A stretch of 64,000 nt of DNA, from positions 124,001-188,000 of the forward strand of contig WION01000015.1 in assembly GCA_015039365.1 (NCBI GenBank). The letters run 5' to 3'. Below the pieces are notes generated by a model. The model ran no database searches. It saw only the letters and a program-made list of their open reading frames with translations, and was not told where the DNA came from. Position numbers and translations under genes: made by a program. This document shows positions 23,116-36,336 of the stretch, in pieces. This DNA comes from Amanita rubescens (lineage: Eukaryota; Basidiomycota; Agaricomycetes; Agaricales; Amanitaceae). Position 1 is the stretch's first letter, and every line of letters begins with the position of its first letter.

Positions 23116-26100
23116 ATGTCCTCCTCAGACCCTTCATGCCACACCGTCGTAACGGACTCGGGTGCGGAGTATCCTTCTGTCTCAGAGCTCAGATCTGGCC
23201 TCGAGAAAGGTTCAGATGAAGTAAAACTAGAAACATTGCGCAAAATCATCATCTCCACTATCAATGGAAATCCTCAGGTTCGCTCGGCTAGTTCTTGACA
23301 TTTGGTTGGCTAATGATGAAACGGTTGCAGCCCACACTGATGATGCCTATTATACAATATGTAATGCCTTCACGGAATAAGCAACTCAAGAAGTTACTCC
23401 ATTTCTATTGGGAAGTGTGCCCAAAATACGATGATAATGGGAAATTGAAACAGGAGATGATTCTTGTCGTGTTCGTGTTCCTTCTTCATATATCAACAAT
23501 CCCTATGGTTTACGCTTTTCTTGAAGTAACGCTATTCGAAACGACCTCGTAGGTCAACATAGGAATACCTATTTCCTGCACGCTCACCTTTTCATTGTAG
23601 CAACATCCAAATGAATATATCCGAGGCGCGTCCCTTCGCTTCCTCCAGAAGATTGCCAAGGACGGGGAGCTTCTGGAGCCCCTTATTCCAACCTGCCGCT
23701 CATGTCTGGAACATCGACATTCCTACGTGCGCAAAAATGCCGTCTTCGCATTATACAGCATTTATCGCGAATTCGAGAATCTGATCCCAGATGCACCGGA
23801 ACTCATGTACACGTTTCTGGTTGCCGAAAACGACTCGACGTGTAAACGCAATGCCTTTGTATTCTTGTCCCACTGTTCTATGACCAAGGCCGTAGAATAC
23901 ATTCTAAGCATATACGACACAATTCCGGCGTTGGATGAGGCGCTTCAGATGAGCATTATTGAGGTTATTCGGCTGGATTGCAAGAACGATTCTACACATC
24001 GTGTGAGTGGTGATTTCGCGAAACATTAAGCGATGCTAATGAACTTTGGTTTAGCCACGCTACATCCGATGCATATTCGAACTTTTAAATGCTTCATCGC
24101 ATGGTGTGAAATATGAAGCTGCAACAACACTGACGTCTTTGACGCGAAACCCTGCCGCAGTCAAGGGTTAGTATTAGATTCCCCACGATTAAGTTTTGGC
24201 TAAACTCCAATAGCCGCGGCTGCATGTCTTATCGACCTGGTGGTCAAAGAGTCCGATAATAACGTCAAATTGATAGTCCTAGATCGGATAGAAGCGCTTA
24301 GATCCAAACATGGTCAAGTGTTAGATGGCCTCATTATGGATGTTCTACAGGTCTTGTCAAGGTTAGTTCGTCTTCTTATTATACAAAACTTTGAGCTCAC
24401 CCACATCAGCGCTGACATGGAAGTACGGCGAAAGGCGATAAGTATCGTTTTGAGTATGACTTCAGGCCGTAACGTGGAGGAAGTGGTCCAATTTCTCAAG
24501 AAGCAGCTGCAAAAAACCCAAGAATCAGACTTTGACAAGGTGCGCTTAGTTAATCTCCCTTTTGAGCTGAAAATTGACAATACGCTATAGGCTCCGGAAT
24601 ACCGCCAGTTATTGATCCAGTCAATTCATGTCTTGGCCATCAAGTTCTCAGAAATCGCTGCGACCGTTGTCCATGCACTCATGGACTTCCTTGGAGACAC
24701 GAACAATCCATCTGCGCTTGATGTCGTTTCGTTTGTCCGGTTAGTCATATTGATCCTCTAAACATCGTCCCAATAACCTAATTTTAATGTCCCGCCCACC
24801 CTTAATTCAGTGAAGTTGTCGAGAAATTTCCTCAACTCCGTCCAACTATCACAGAAAAACTCACTCAAACTCTCACCGAGATCAAGTCCGGAAAAGTCTT
24901 TCGCGGCGTTCTGTGGATACTTGGAGAATACGTTGGAGGGATTGAAGATATCCAGAATGCATTTAGAGAAGTTAGAAAAACCATAGGGGAGATACCCATT
25001 CTCGCTTCTGAGCAAAAGCTGCTTGATGAAGCTTCACCGGAAAATGGAGAGGAAGGAAACGAGGAAAAGGAGAAAGTCAAGAGCGAAGGTGGCGGTAGGC
25101 CCAAGATCCTAGCTGATGGCACATACGCAACCGAGACTGCGTTCTCAAGTGCCAATGCCGCGAAGTTGGAAGCTGTCAGGGCTGCCGCTAAACCACCACT
25201 AAGGAGTAAGTATTCGTTTACTGTGGTCGCCCAATCTCTCTCATTCACTCTTTGAATCGCAGCACTTATTTTGGGTGGAGACTTCTTCACCGGGGCTGCT
25301 TTGGCCAACGCCCTTACTAAGCTCGTACTAAGGTTCGCCGAGGGATCTGAGGACGTAGTAGCAACGAATGCTCTGCGTGCGGAGGCCATGTTGATCATGA
25401 CCTCTATCGTCCGCGTTGGCCAATCCAAATTTGTCACTGTTCCGATTGACGAAGATTCCAGTGAAAGAATCATGAACTGTATTCAATCACTGAGCGAACT
25501 ACAAGAAAGTCCCATCATGCAACAGATATTCTTGCACGATACCAGGGCAACCTTTTCAAAGATGTTGGGTGCTCAGGAGGTACGTTTTTTTATGTTGATG
25601 TGCCTCAGCAAGGCCAATAATCTATGGCTTTTGCAAACAGAAACGAACAGCGGAGAAAAAGGAAGCGGAGTCGCAAAAGGCAGCTGTGATCCAAGTCGAT
25701 GACCTATTGAGTTTCCGCCAATTTTCTAAGAGAGCGGCTGATGACATGATTGATGTGAGTGTTATCATTATTTGTCATATAGTCAGTTAAATGCCCATTT
25801 ATTCAAATAGTACGACGCCGATGTTGGTCGTGCAACCGGTGCGGGAGAAGTCCAGGAAGATTTCATGTCAAATCTCAGCCGGATCTCGCAACTGACAGGT
25901 GCGAAATTTGAACCATTCTACTTATCCAGTTCAACTCGATTCATTTCCCTGACAACAGGGTTCTCCGACCCTATATATGCAGAAGCATATGTCAAAATGC
26001 ACGGATTCGATATCCTACTGGGTTTGTCAATAATTTTTCAGTTTGCCGTCAGTTCCTGATACGCTGTCTATTCATCGCCTTTTTTTTCAATTACCGGTTG

Positions 26101-27026
26101 CTTATCTTTTGCCTCGATTTGTCTGGTTCTGGATCCGGTAATCAGATGTCCTCCTTGTGAACCAAACGGCAGATACGCTGCAAAACCTGTGCCTAGATTT
26201 TGCCACATTAGGCGACCTCAAAATCGTTGAGCGCCCATCTGTGTATACCATTGCGCCCCATGGATTCCAAAGCATCAAAGCCACAATCAAAGTCTCTTCA
26301 ACAGAAACTGGCGTAATATTTGGCAGTATTCTTTGGGAGGGTCCAAATCTGGCCGAGTCATGTGTTATTTTGAACGACATCCATATCGACATCATGGATT
26401 ATATTAAGCCCGCCCACTGTACTGAAGCACAGGTAGCGTTGGTTACGTTTTACTAGTTTGTGCTGACGCATACACGCTCATAGTTCCGGAGCATGTGGAC
26501 CGAATTTGAATGGGAGAACAGGGTGAACGTTAGCTACTCCATCTCGTAAGCCCTTTTATCCCACCTCGAAAACCCCCGTGAACTTAATGTTTACATTGTC
26601 TTGTCCTTCCCTAACGCCAGAGACCCGCGCGAGTATCTTGAGCATGTTATGAAAGTGACAAACATGGCGTGCCTTACCCCTGATGGCGCTCTCTCAGGCG
26701 ATTGCGACTTTTTGTCGGCTAACCTGTACGCGCGTAGCTTGTTCGGTGAGTGTCTTGAACAATATCAGGTTTGATAGCAATAAGTTGACTGTACGTAATA
26801 ATTATAGGTGAAGATGCTCTAGCGAATTTGAGTGTGGAGCGGACTGAGGCAGGCACCATCACAGGACATGTTCGGATCCGGAGCAAAACACAGGGTATCG
26901 CGCTTTCCTTGGGCGACCGGATTACAATGGGTGAGTCTTGCTTGGCTATTCTCAACTTCTGACATGGGGTTGAAACTGACGTGCCTCAATATAGCCCAAA
27001 AAGATAGCAAACCATTATCTGTATAG
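23116..27026 (+). CDS. COPB1: Coatomer subunit beta, COPI (956 aa, 18 exons)
   Basis: Core subunit of the COPI coat (yeast Sec26) that forms Golgi-to-ER vesicles with Arf1. Exons: 23116-23277, 23331-23470, 23527-23548, 23601-24002, 24055-24166, 24214-24361, 24410-24539, 24591-24739, 24811-25205, 25263-25579, 25641-25754, 25811-25898, 25959-26021, 26146-26432, 26484-26545, 26621-26745, 26808-26930, 26995-27026; the sum is exactly 957 codons, close to human (953 aa). An adaptin-like alpha-solenoid fills the first half ([39 protein letters not shown]); then comes the charged linker before [11 protein letters not shown], and the appendage domain ([30 protein letters not shown]). Exon 3 is only 22 nt. 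The start [12 protein letters not shown] is the last Met before conserved sequence. Confidence 0.97.
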
Positions 27027-28216
27027 TAGCTGTCTTCTGTATCCAGGGGTTCTCTATCGTTTCCCTCAATCTTTAAGATCATTCATTTCCCATTTGAGCT
27101 GTCGAAGGCGTCATGCATCATGGGTCAGACTAGGCAAAGGTAAAAACCTTGATATTTATGGAGTTGACTTGAAGATTCCAGGCGGAGATAACACCCCGTC
27201 GCTACCGGCTACCACTGTATGTTCCGCGCCACATCAACTAGTGCGGTACCCATCGCATTTCAGCCCGGTCGAGCTTAGCGTGAGCCATTTGACTTGGCAC
27301 CACCATTGGCAATACCAAAACTTTACACTCCTCAGCGTGAGGCGAAGCCGTATCGGGGAAACGCTGTCATCTTCCTATATTTTTCTCTTTAATGAGCCAT
27401 TCAGAAAACGAAAGATGGACGAGGTGGGGGTTAACCATAGCCCCGCCAAAGCATTTTTATCGTCCACTAGCCTATGACAGCCTATGACCGAATTAACGCG
27501 TCATCTTGTTCTTGGCAACGCACGCAATATCTAGGGTCCTTGCCCGATTTATTCGCAGCCCCTAGGGAATTGATGAGGGACGAGAAACTTTGGTTAGGGT
27601 ATATGGGCTGATCGGTCAGCGTGCTTTACGACGTCTTGATCCTTCCTGGCTCCGTTATCACTATTCCTGTGCCGTTTTTTTTAACGGTCCAAAACCGCAA
27701 TTGAACTTACTATCTTCTTCTCCACGTTGGAATGGCTTTATCCGACGTGCTTCGCAGGGTGCAGATACTAACCTTTTATCGAATCCTCGAAATTCAGGGG
27801 CATGCAGTGCTCCATCATGCCATAATCCCGGAACACACTAGCGATTCCTAAACCTAAACTCTTTAAGCATGTAAAGGGTATAGGACGAGATGGACAGCCA
27901 ATTGCATTTTTCTCGTCACTGCGACAGTCATACAGTAAGTCAAGCCACCTACCTACCTTTACGCACCATGCTCGACATTGACTTATATCCAAGCTGTTCC
28001 AGCTGTACAATTGTCGCCATTTGAACGGGTTCTTCAATATCCGACCATGCAGGAAGGGGCGCGGAAGGGGCGCACCAACAACGCGAAAATAATTAATACA
28101 CAGCACAGCAGTCCCTACAAAGGCGTGCTGTACAGAAGTGATCCACAAGTACGCATAGCCATGTAAGAGGTAGGGGGGTTGGTATCCATATGCATCATTA
28201 AATAGAAAATTGTCAG
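27027..28216. other. Intergenic, 3' to COPB1 and the Zn2Cys6 regulator
   Basis: Lies between two convergent genes. A 127-aa plus frame (27094-27477) starts just after the COPB1 stop but shows no family features. Nothing else recognised. Confidence 0.55.
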
Positions 28217-31200
28217 TCAGTACGACAGCGGAGTAAAATATGGATTATAGCTGAACGGGTTACTATAGAAGCCGAGATGTTCTGCGACCATCTGTAAGGA
28301 TGGGTCGAGCGCAATTAGAGCATTACTGCCGAGCAGACTGGCGACTCCAGTCTGGCTCTGGTTTTGCTCATTCTGGCCATACTGAGGCGTACCGATTCCA
28401 AATCCAAAGAAACTGGATAACTGTGCATCACCAGCAAAAATGGACGCGTCTATGTTGCTACTCTCAGTCGCGCCACCAGTAACTGGTTGGGCGCTTGAGG
28501 TGGTGGAATGTTGATGTGGTGGTACCCAGGATACCGATGAAGGCGGGTGAGGTTTTAGAGATGGATTGTCATTGATGCCTTTCATATTCGTGAAAGCTTT
28601 TCCGTTCTCAAGATCTTTAAGATCTTGCTCTAGGATGCTATGCATGCATTCAATGCCATGTGGGGTTGGTCGTGGTTGTGATACAACTTGAGGTTGATGT
28701 TGCTGAACCGTCAGATCCATCAAGAGTTGGAATGGATCTTCGTCGAATCCAGTCAGTGGCCACTTGTCAGCCATGTTGCCTCTTGGCGTGGAAGGTTCAT
28801 GAAGTGACGCGTCGTGGAGATGGGTCGTCTTGCCCGCCAATCTTTCTAGTTCTCGCGGTGAGTAGGGGTCTACCTCCTGTGCCCCCACTCGTGATATTGA
28901 TAGTTGACCCGCGGCTTCCTTTGCAGTCTGGAGCAACTTATGGACTGTTTCCTGAAAGGACACGTATCAAAGAAGGGGATGACAACAAAATAGAAAGCCT
29001 ACTAAAAGGATTTGCAGCTGGCTGGCAAGTCGGGGCTGCAGACCGGAACAGGTCAGCTGCAACTTCCAGCTCGCTGAGCGCTGTCAATGCCATAGGTCCT
29101 TTCGGATCCAGCGTAACTGTTAACGAAAAGACGATCTATAGATCATTAGACGCCACGCTTCCTCATTCTCAAAGACGGAATAATACCTACAATACTCGAC
29201 AAACAGTGTGACCAGACCAAACTTATTCTAGACATCCTTTGAGGTTCTCGTCGAAACGTGATTATTGTGGCATAGATCAACCGCCACGCAGAGCGGTAAC
29301 ATGCCAAGACAGATGCACGGTATTTGTGCCGTTCCAAGTCAACTGGCTTGGTGGATAGCACTTGCACGAGATAAGGTCGATGGAGGTTCAACAGAACTAG
29401 ACAAAAATGTTATTAGACCAACAAAAAGGAAGTGATTGCTCACCTATCTCTTTGCGGGCAATAACAAGGTATCGCTGCATGCGTAATTCGTAGTTCGTGT
29501 CTGGCGTTTCATCTTTGCATTGAAATTTCCACCCAGAAGGGACATGGAAATCTCGAATCCTTCGATCAAGTTCAACGATTGAAGAGTATGAAACTTGTTT
29601 AGGTCCAAAGGCGATAGTGATTACGCTATGAACAAGGCTAGCAAATTTCCCATTCCATAGGTCAACTGTCGACCTATTATAAGTTGTTTATTGCCTTTAA
29701 ACAGAATAAGCACTCACAGCTCATCGTTGCATGCTCTGTTGGTATATCCTTGAAGAATGGCGAATCAATGAATGGCGGTGACATAATCAGAGGACGTCCA
29801 TAATAAAAGCTCTGCAGAGGTAAATTTCATGTTTGTTCTATGTAGACTGTATCCTACCGTCCAGGTGTCTAGATAAACAATCTCCAGAACATGCGACAAC
29901 GAGAAATACTCGTCTCCTGAGGCATTTGCCACCTGACATTGTGGAGTTCTAGCCAAGCATAGGTTAGACCTCTAATTTGTTACTTTTAGCATAAAACGCA
30001 CGTAAAGCGATCTGCCACCGACGGTTAGTCCGTAATCTTAGAGGAATATAACGAACTGCCTACATCATGTCCCAATCTTGCAGCGTAGCCAGCATAAAGC
30101 CAGACGGAACATGAGTGTGATAATCCTGGATTGCTAAGGTCAAGATATTGGGTCATGTGCACCTTTGGATCGTGAATGATTAGATCTACCGTAGGCGTTT
30201 GAAATACATACAACAGCTTGAATATACACCAAGGAGACGCCGAATCTGGGGGAAGAGAATGAAAGGACTGCACGCGAAAGATAAAAGTATTCCTGCGCGC
30301 GAACAGGAATCAGATTGCGGGCCAAATAAGGAACCCAAAGCAAATATGGAAAAGAGCAGAGAAAGAGAGTCGGCGCTTGGTAATGCCTCGAATGAGCTAT
30401 GTAAGAATTGTTCAAAACGCTGTTATCACCATTTGCACGGGGAGTGACATACCCTGCTTGATACACAGGCGGGAAAAGATCGTATATCTCTTGGGTCGTT
30501 AAACCACTAAAGCTATGAGAAAATTGAATGTATGTCTTGTGATAGGCGATTTTAAGCTTACAGGTACGCCGCGTGCTCCAGATACACACGGCATAATGCA
30601 TCTGCTTCCGGTAACGAAGGGAGAAAACTATATATCTCCGGGCCAAGATGCTCATCCAATTCTTGCAAATCAGAATCAAAGAATGACGTGTTGATAATGT
30701 GTTCAGGGAGGCGTGAGGTTGAAGAGAAATTGAGAGTAGGCCGGATTTGGGATGGTATCTTTTTGTACAGATAAGCACACAAAATGCGTACAAGGACGAC
30801 CCTTACCCGCATCAAATACTGTAAAAAACCAAATTAGAAACAGGTGCAGAAAGAAACGCCATGGATACGTACTTCCGGACGCGCAGTGCTCCCTAGATGT
30901 AGATATCCGCCATTTGAATGTCGAGATTAATGTCCCTATTCGCACATATCCTCGTTGTATACTTCAACACATATATAATACGTACCGCAAGCGTCTACAA
31001 TGTCTTCCGCTGCATCAACCTGCATAGGGTGAGTGCTTTCCACTACTCTAGGAGCAGTCGTCGATTTTGGTTGTTGTTGTGACTGCTCTTGTTCTTGTGA
31101 ACTCTGATCTGATTTCGAAGTTGATGCCAGCGGTGAAACCCCTTGCGATGATAGCGTAGAGGAGGACATTGAAGGTGAAGGCAATGCCAAGGTCACTGCG

Positions 31201-31731
31201 GAGCAGACGATGTGGTTCTGTGGAAACCGATGATTGCAAGTCACGCAATGCGCGTTCTAACTGCCGAATCCTCGTGTTCATGGTATCAATCTGGTCATGC
31301 AATTCTTCCGTATTTGCGAGCACCAATCTATTCCCCCTGCCCGGGGTCAAAACACCTAAACATGTCGAAAAAGGCAGGGTGAATAACGCGGAACGTGGAA
31401 TTAAACGCTCGCACTCACCGTCTGGGCAGATAGCCGCGCATCCTCGTGATTCGCACTTTTCGCATGGGACCTACACCAAAGTCTAATGCGTCAGTGATGT
31501 ATGTAGTCGCCGAACATTGAAGCGTGTGAACCTGGCGATTACAACGCAATTTCAGTCTTCTGCATTCAGCACATGCTGTTGGCCTTTGAACAGGGCGCAA
31601 AGACACAATCAGAACTCATATGCAACCGAATAAAGGCGCTTTGCGGTTACTCACACTCTCCCGGGTTTGCGCCGTTGGGGCGCCTTGCCACCCGCCCCGG
31701 CGCGCATCGTCGATGACCCAGCTGAACTCAT
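28217..31731 (-). CDS. Zn2Cys6 fungal-type transcription factor (multi-exon)
   Basis: DNA-binding regulator with a Gal4-type zinc cluster and a fungal-specific transcription factor domain. The first exons are 31731-31655, 31583-31532, 31470-31419 and one from 31355. The cluster is CAECRRLKLRCNRQ joined to VPCEKCESRGCAAICPDG: spacing C-x2-C-x6-C-x5-C-x2-C-x8-C, the standard pattern, interrupted by two introns. A coiled coil follows (NTEELHDQIDTMNTRIRQLE). The middle domain shows HIINTSFFDSDLQELDEHL, AEEYFYLSRAVLSF, HMTQYLDLSNPG and LSTKPVDLERHKYRASVLA. The long last exon (28963-28217) is Pro/Gln/Ser-rich and ends NPFSYNPYFTPLSY, a likely activation region. I did not fix every internal splice site. 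Targets unknown. Confidence 0.85.
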
Positions 31732-32003
31732 TGAATCTGTAAACGTTGCGTGTAGAAATGATTACAATGCGATGTTGATGTCGTCCGCGGTGTTTAAGCA
31801 CAGGGGTCGTGCCGCAGGATCACAGGACTTCGTGGCTCAGATGTGAGTGGCAAATGGCATAAGGGCGGTCTACAACGACGCATGGGGTTCATGAGCGCGA
31901 ATCAAATTCATCAGTCATGATCGAGATTACAACATTAAACAAGGATAGCTGAAGGTGACCCTTATAATCCATAACAAGTACAGAGAATTATTTTACATGT
32001 ATA

Positions 32004-32837
32004 TTAGGCAGTAGGTACTCCCAGAGTAGCTCGCTAACCGCCTTTCGTCAGGTGATTCAAAGCGCACAGAAAACAAACACACCAGTTGTATGTAAGTCGC
32101 TCGTTCAGCGGGCGGTAACAAGTTGATTTGTTCCGGGGTCATCGATAAAACCCTCATAATAATAGCCTGAACACGTTGCATTGGAAGCAAGATCCTGACG
32201 GTAAAGAGGCCAAACACGGACCTTTTGATCTTCTGGAATATTAGAAAGTGCCTCCGGTAGTACCGGCGCTGCGTTGGAAGGGGACGGCGCGTGTTGTTGA
32301 GCCCCATATGGTGGGTATTGAGGGTATCCTGACTGCGTATATCCAGCATAACCAGTCCCCGTCGTGGGTTGTGATGTTTGACCATAAGGGTAAGGTTGTG
32401 GAGTGCCAGTACCATTGGGGTATACAGGTACGGGAGGCGCTACCGGAGGTGTAGCATTTCGATATGGAGGGTGGGGTTGGAGATGAGGTGGAACAGCAGG
32501 AACAGGTGGTGGTGGTTGTACTGCGGGTAGCTGAGCAGCACTCCCGTTCCCATATTCTGCAAGGACTTTCTGTGCACAAAGGCATGAGCTCAGAGAGTAG
32601 TTGCAAATCCAGTCAACGAACATAAAAAACGTCCAATTTTATCGCGTTCATTGACACCATGAGCGTGATAAGCGCATAGGAAATAGAAGGTTGTCCATTA
32701 AGAATCTGTTTAGCAGCTGCTGGAGTAGTTTTCTGTCAATGACATAAGAAAATAATTGTAATACTAAAAGAGATAGATACCTTTAGCTGCAAGAGTAATT
32801 CCAGTAGTTGTTCAGTTGCAAGACTCTGACTGGACAT
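32004..32837 (-). CDS. CstF64-like hinge plus C-terminal domain protein without RRM (209 aa, 5 exons)
   Basis: Probable mRNA 3'-end processing factor related to CSTF2/Rna15. Exons: 32837-32781, 32732-32622, 32569-32222, 32166-32083, 32033-32004, all in phase. The N-terminus (QSLATEQLLELLLQLKKTTP, then AKQILNGQPSISYALITLM) is like the CSTF2 hinge, which binds CstF77 or symplekin. The middle is Pro/Tyr/Gln-rich. The C-terminus (IIMRVLSMTPEQINLLPPAE, then RATYIQLRATLGVPTA) is the CSTF2 C-terminal three-helix domain. No RRM precedes the ATG at 32837, and the short, complete gene model suggests a natural RRM-less member. I cannot tell whether a full CstF64 exists elsewhere in the genome. Confidence 0.88.
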
Positions 32838-34717
32838 CGCGGAAAACAAGTCGTTGCCGAATTGCCGTCACATCAAAAAGCCACGTGATATGCCCAAGTG
32901 TAACAGCCACAGCCGTAAGCTCATTGGTGGCGCCCAGCTTGTTCATAGCGAGAACTTCACGGCGTTCTCGCCGATCTTCTATTCAATAGCATAGAATTCA
33001 ATACTTGATTCCCGGTATGTCCGTTTAATTTTGAGAGCAGCAATGACAACCGCCAAATATGGATTTGCTTCATTCTGCCAACTTGCTTCGAAACCGTACC
33101 GCCGGCATCTAATTGGTTTGAACTACTTTAAACTCTTTCCTTTGCTTCTATGGATAAATGTTTTGTCATTAGACTTGAACTCCCTGATGAATGGCAATGA
33201 TGACTGAATGCTGGCACGGTATTTGACAAAACCCGATAAACAATCCCATCGGTCAACAAGGCCGGTCGAGTCAGATAATGCGCCCCTGTGTAACCTGTAA
33301 AAGGCCGCCAGTTTACCGGTTACTCTGACCAGAATCTCACGCAAAGACTCGCGAAACAGCGGTGTACAATATGCCCGACGTTTACTACTATCGACCGCAA
33401 GCACTTCATTTGCTCGGCGCTTTGGCGGACGACCGTGATTTTGAAGGCGTTGTATATACACACGCCCTGTCCTTGAAATGTGAACCACTATTGCGTGATT
33501 GATGCGAGTCGGGACATTCGCTTCCACCATACTTGCCATGCTTCCCAAGCCAGCGTCGTCGTGGCATTCGCGCACCCCCGCAGTCCTTGCACTACAGGCA
33601 TCGGTATGCCAAGGAATGGTAAATCATGACACAAAATGTCTTTACTTTGGTACGAAATTTTGCCCCCCTAAAAGTACCCCGAGCCAGTTCACCTAGTACG
33701 AAACCGGCACGCACGTCCGGACTCAGGCTGAAGTGATGCATCACGGAAGAACATGGCTCGAAACGATAGTCAGGCACTTCTGATCAGCGGGGAATCTGAA
33801 CCGATTGGTTATGGGTGGAATATGATGCTGTGAATAACGCTTCGGGTGTCCTGTTGAGCCAAGTAAGGGGCATTGACACATTTCATGCCGTTCCGACTTC
33901 CAGAAGCGCCACACGCGCGTGGAGACCCCTTGTCCACCACCTTCGGTGATACGAAGGGGGAAGATCTTCCAGAGAATCGTTATCTGCCCAAATTCGCATT
34001 GTCAACAACACGCCTTTGATATGTCGTATTCATTGTGAATCTCAAGGCAGGATTTCTGTTGCTCGGCACGGTGTCATGCTTATCGATCTGTGCTTCTGCC
34101 GATGGTGTAGTTGGTGAGAAAACCTGTGCCTTTGTACGGCCGGCAGCAGAGGCACACATGGACAATGTATGAAGTGAGTAATCCTGCGCTCACAATGAAT
34201 AATCAAGAGAAATATCGTCACCACGAGGCTCACTCTCGTTAGTAGATGGTGTCGTAATGATCTTCTAGGGATGTCCCGGGCCCGAAAATCATCATTTCGT
34301 ACCGCAGACCTGACAATCCCACTCACACGCCATACCGGATCGAAGCTTTCCTGTCGATATCACAATCCCACCACTGTCAAGAGGGTGGCAAGACACAATC
34401 TCCTTCTTTACGATATATACTTCACCTATCTATGCCATACCGATCAATGCCATTAGACACTGTACTCGAGGTAGCGAGCATGAGTATGTGTTCTATTCAC
34501 TGCTCCCATTACCAGAAAGCGGCGCGAACAGCAAACACTCAACTTTCTCATCTTTGACGTCTCCCGTGATCGGGCATATACTACCATCTCGGCCAACGCA
34601 CCCCGTCCCTGTTATTACTCACGAACATCTACAGAGGACAGGAACAATTAAGAGATTATTTCCACCTCGCCACGTTTCCTAGCTCAAAGTGACAACGGTG
34701 GCGTTGGTGATCGATTG
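32838..34717. other. Intergenic with a 150-codon unexplained minus frame
   Basis: No recognised gene. Minus 33575-33123 is an open frame of 150 codons with a basic central patch (NHGRPPKRRANEV), which is AT-hook-like, but no other support (no introns, no family). Short frames around 33980-34680 are judged to be noise. Confidence 0.4.
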
Positions 34718-35468
34718 CTAGTCGACGGAGACGCCTCGTGACCGCAAATCGTTCTTAGCTTCGGAAATTTCCTGTGATATGATAGATTAGTTAGCTGTCA
34801 TCCGCAAGTTGTTCGTGAGGAAATGACATGGAAGAAAAATGATCGGAACTGCAGAGTGTCATCTAGCAATGCTGTAATCCCGCGCGGGAGCATATGGAGC
34901 ACATGGAAGGACATTTTCTTCTGATGAAGAGGCCGAATGGAAAACATGACGCCGCCGTCGCTGTTTTGGAAGATCATCTGATCAAAATAGGCAAGAGAAT
35001 AATCGCAGGGTGATCCGACGGCTGGAAAGCGCGTTGACATCGGACATTGACATGACAGAAGAAAGAAAGGTATTGAATTCAGGAAAGCCACTCACCCCGA
35101 GTAGCTCGGTATATGCTTCAGGACAATCTCTGAATGTGAACAACCCCCAACCCAATGACCAAAGAGAATACGAGCCGAACGAAACAAGTAGCCACCACGG
35201 TAACTGTTTCAAGAGGTGTTATGGAAGTTTGTTGATGGCGGTCAAATGCGCAATTCGCCAATGTCCGCGGTAATGAAAAGCAGATGCGGTAACAAGTACT
35301 TTCGAATCAGAAAGCGCGAAATGGCGAACAAAAGAAGCTGACCAGTGGTAGAATTTCTTGCGAGACCTTGTTGTCAATAAAAGGGACTGAGAAGTACTGG
35401 AACAATGCCAGCAAGTAGAATACGGTGCATAAGCCGAAAAGAAGGGCCACCCGGCGAGCGCGGGACAT
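34718..35468 (-). CDS. DPM3: Dolichol-phosphate mannose synthase subunit 3, DPM3 (95 aa)
   Basis: Small ER membrane protein that tethers and stabilises the catalytic subunit DPM1; the enzyme makes dolichol-P-mannose for N-glycans, O-mannosylation and GPI anchors. Exons: 35468-35343, 35203-35096, 34771-34718. There are two predicted TM helices (VALLFGLCTVFYLLALFQYF; LPWWLLVSFGSYSLWSLGW) and then the conserved cytosolic tail FRDCPEAYTELLG joined to EISEAKNDLRSRGVSVD, equivalent to the human FHDCEDAARELQSQIQEAR region. Length matches human (92 aa). The second intron is 324 nt, far longer than neighbours; the splice is still supported by exact family continuity. Confidence 0.93.
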
Positions 35469-35745
35469 GTTGTTTCAAATTAGTTGGCGAAGACTCGCCT
35501 CAAAGCCGGTAGGGATGCTTGAGCTTGTCGCAGGAGTAGAGGCGAACGTGGCAAATGTAATGTCGTGATTGATATCCAAATGGGGAAGTCACACAAAATG
35601 GGATTTACGTTGTCGACTCAGCAGCACAAAGTTTTAATTTGATGGATATCATGATATATTCCGTATGGCTCTATCATATCCAAGTACTTATGTATGAAGG
35701 GGCTCCCGGTATCTCCTCACCGTCGTAACATCATTTCCACCTAGT

Positions 35746-36336
35746 TCACGCGGAAAGCAGTTGCTTGAGCTTGCCGTTGTTGTGTGCGCTATGAGTGTTA
35801 TCGGAACCTTCGTAAACATATTAGATAAGTTGGAAAGAAGGGCATCATCCGCTTTACCTCCAACGTGTTCCTTGTCTGCCACAGCAACGATCATTAATCA
35901 GTTTTGGGACTCGAATCACGAGGTATATAGTTACTGATAAAAACGTTTGGCACGGTACGTTGGCCACTCTTCTCCACAAGATAGTCCTGGATCTTGGATC
36001 CGTCGTCCCGCTCGTCCAATCTAGGCGGAGCGACATGAGTAATTCTTAGTCTGATTCAAAGTAGCTAAACACACTCTACAACGACAGGTTTCTCCTCTGG
36101 ATATTTGCTTTTAAAGAGAGCCTTGACTTCCTTGCAGTAAGGGCAATAAGTCTTGGAGAAGATGACGACCTTGTTGTCGCCGATGGTGGACTATACACGA
36201 TTACTCATAAACCTTGAGTCAGAAGGGGATTGCTCACTTCTACAAACGATTTGACTGATGCCATGTTGGAATTGCTCTGAAATGCGGTAGATGATAGTTG
36301 CCTTGAAAAGAGTGTGTTATAAAGGCGAGAGAGCAT
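35746..36336 (-). CDS. Dithiol glutaredoxin with mitochondrial presequence (126 aa, or 102 aa from internal Met)
   Basis: GSH-dependent thiol-disulfide oxidoreductase. Exons: 36336-36238, 36190-36075, 36020-35935, 35875-35858, 35807-35746. Active site CPYC (in SKTYCPYCKEVKALF), GSH-binding TVPNVFI, and VGGSDN, where GG-S/T-D is the usual GSH-binding turn; the end is GKLKQLLSA. Exon 4 has only 18 nt. Two in-frame Met codons 24 codons apart define a long form starting MLSRLYNTLFSRQLSSTAFQ, an Arg/Ser/Leu amphipathic presequence with no acidic residue, and a short form starting MASVKSFVE at 36264, which matches ordinary cytosolic glutaredoxins. Dual targeting from one gene is inferred, as known for yeast Grx2. 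Confidence 0.93.
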
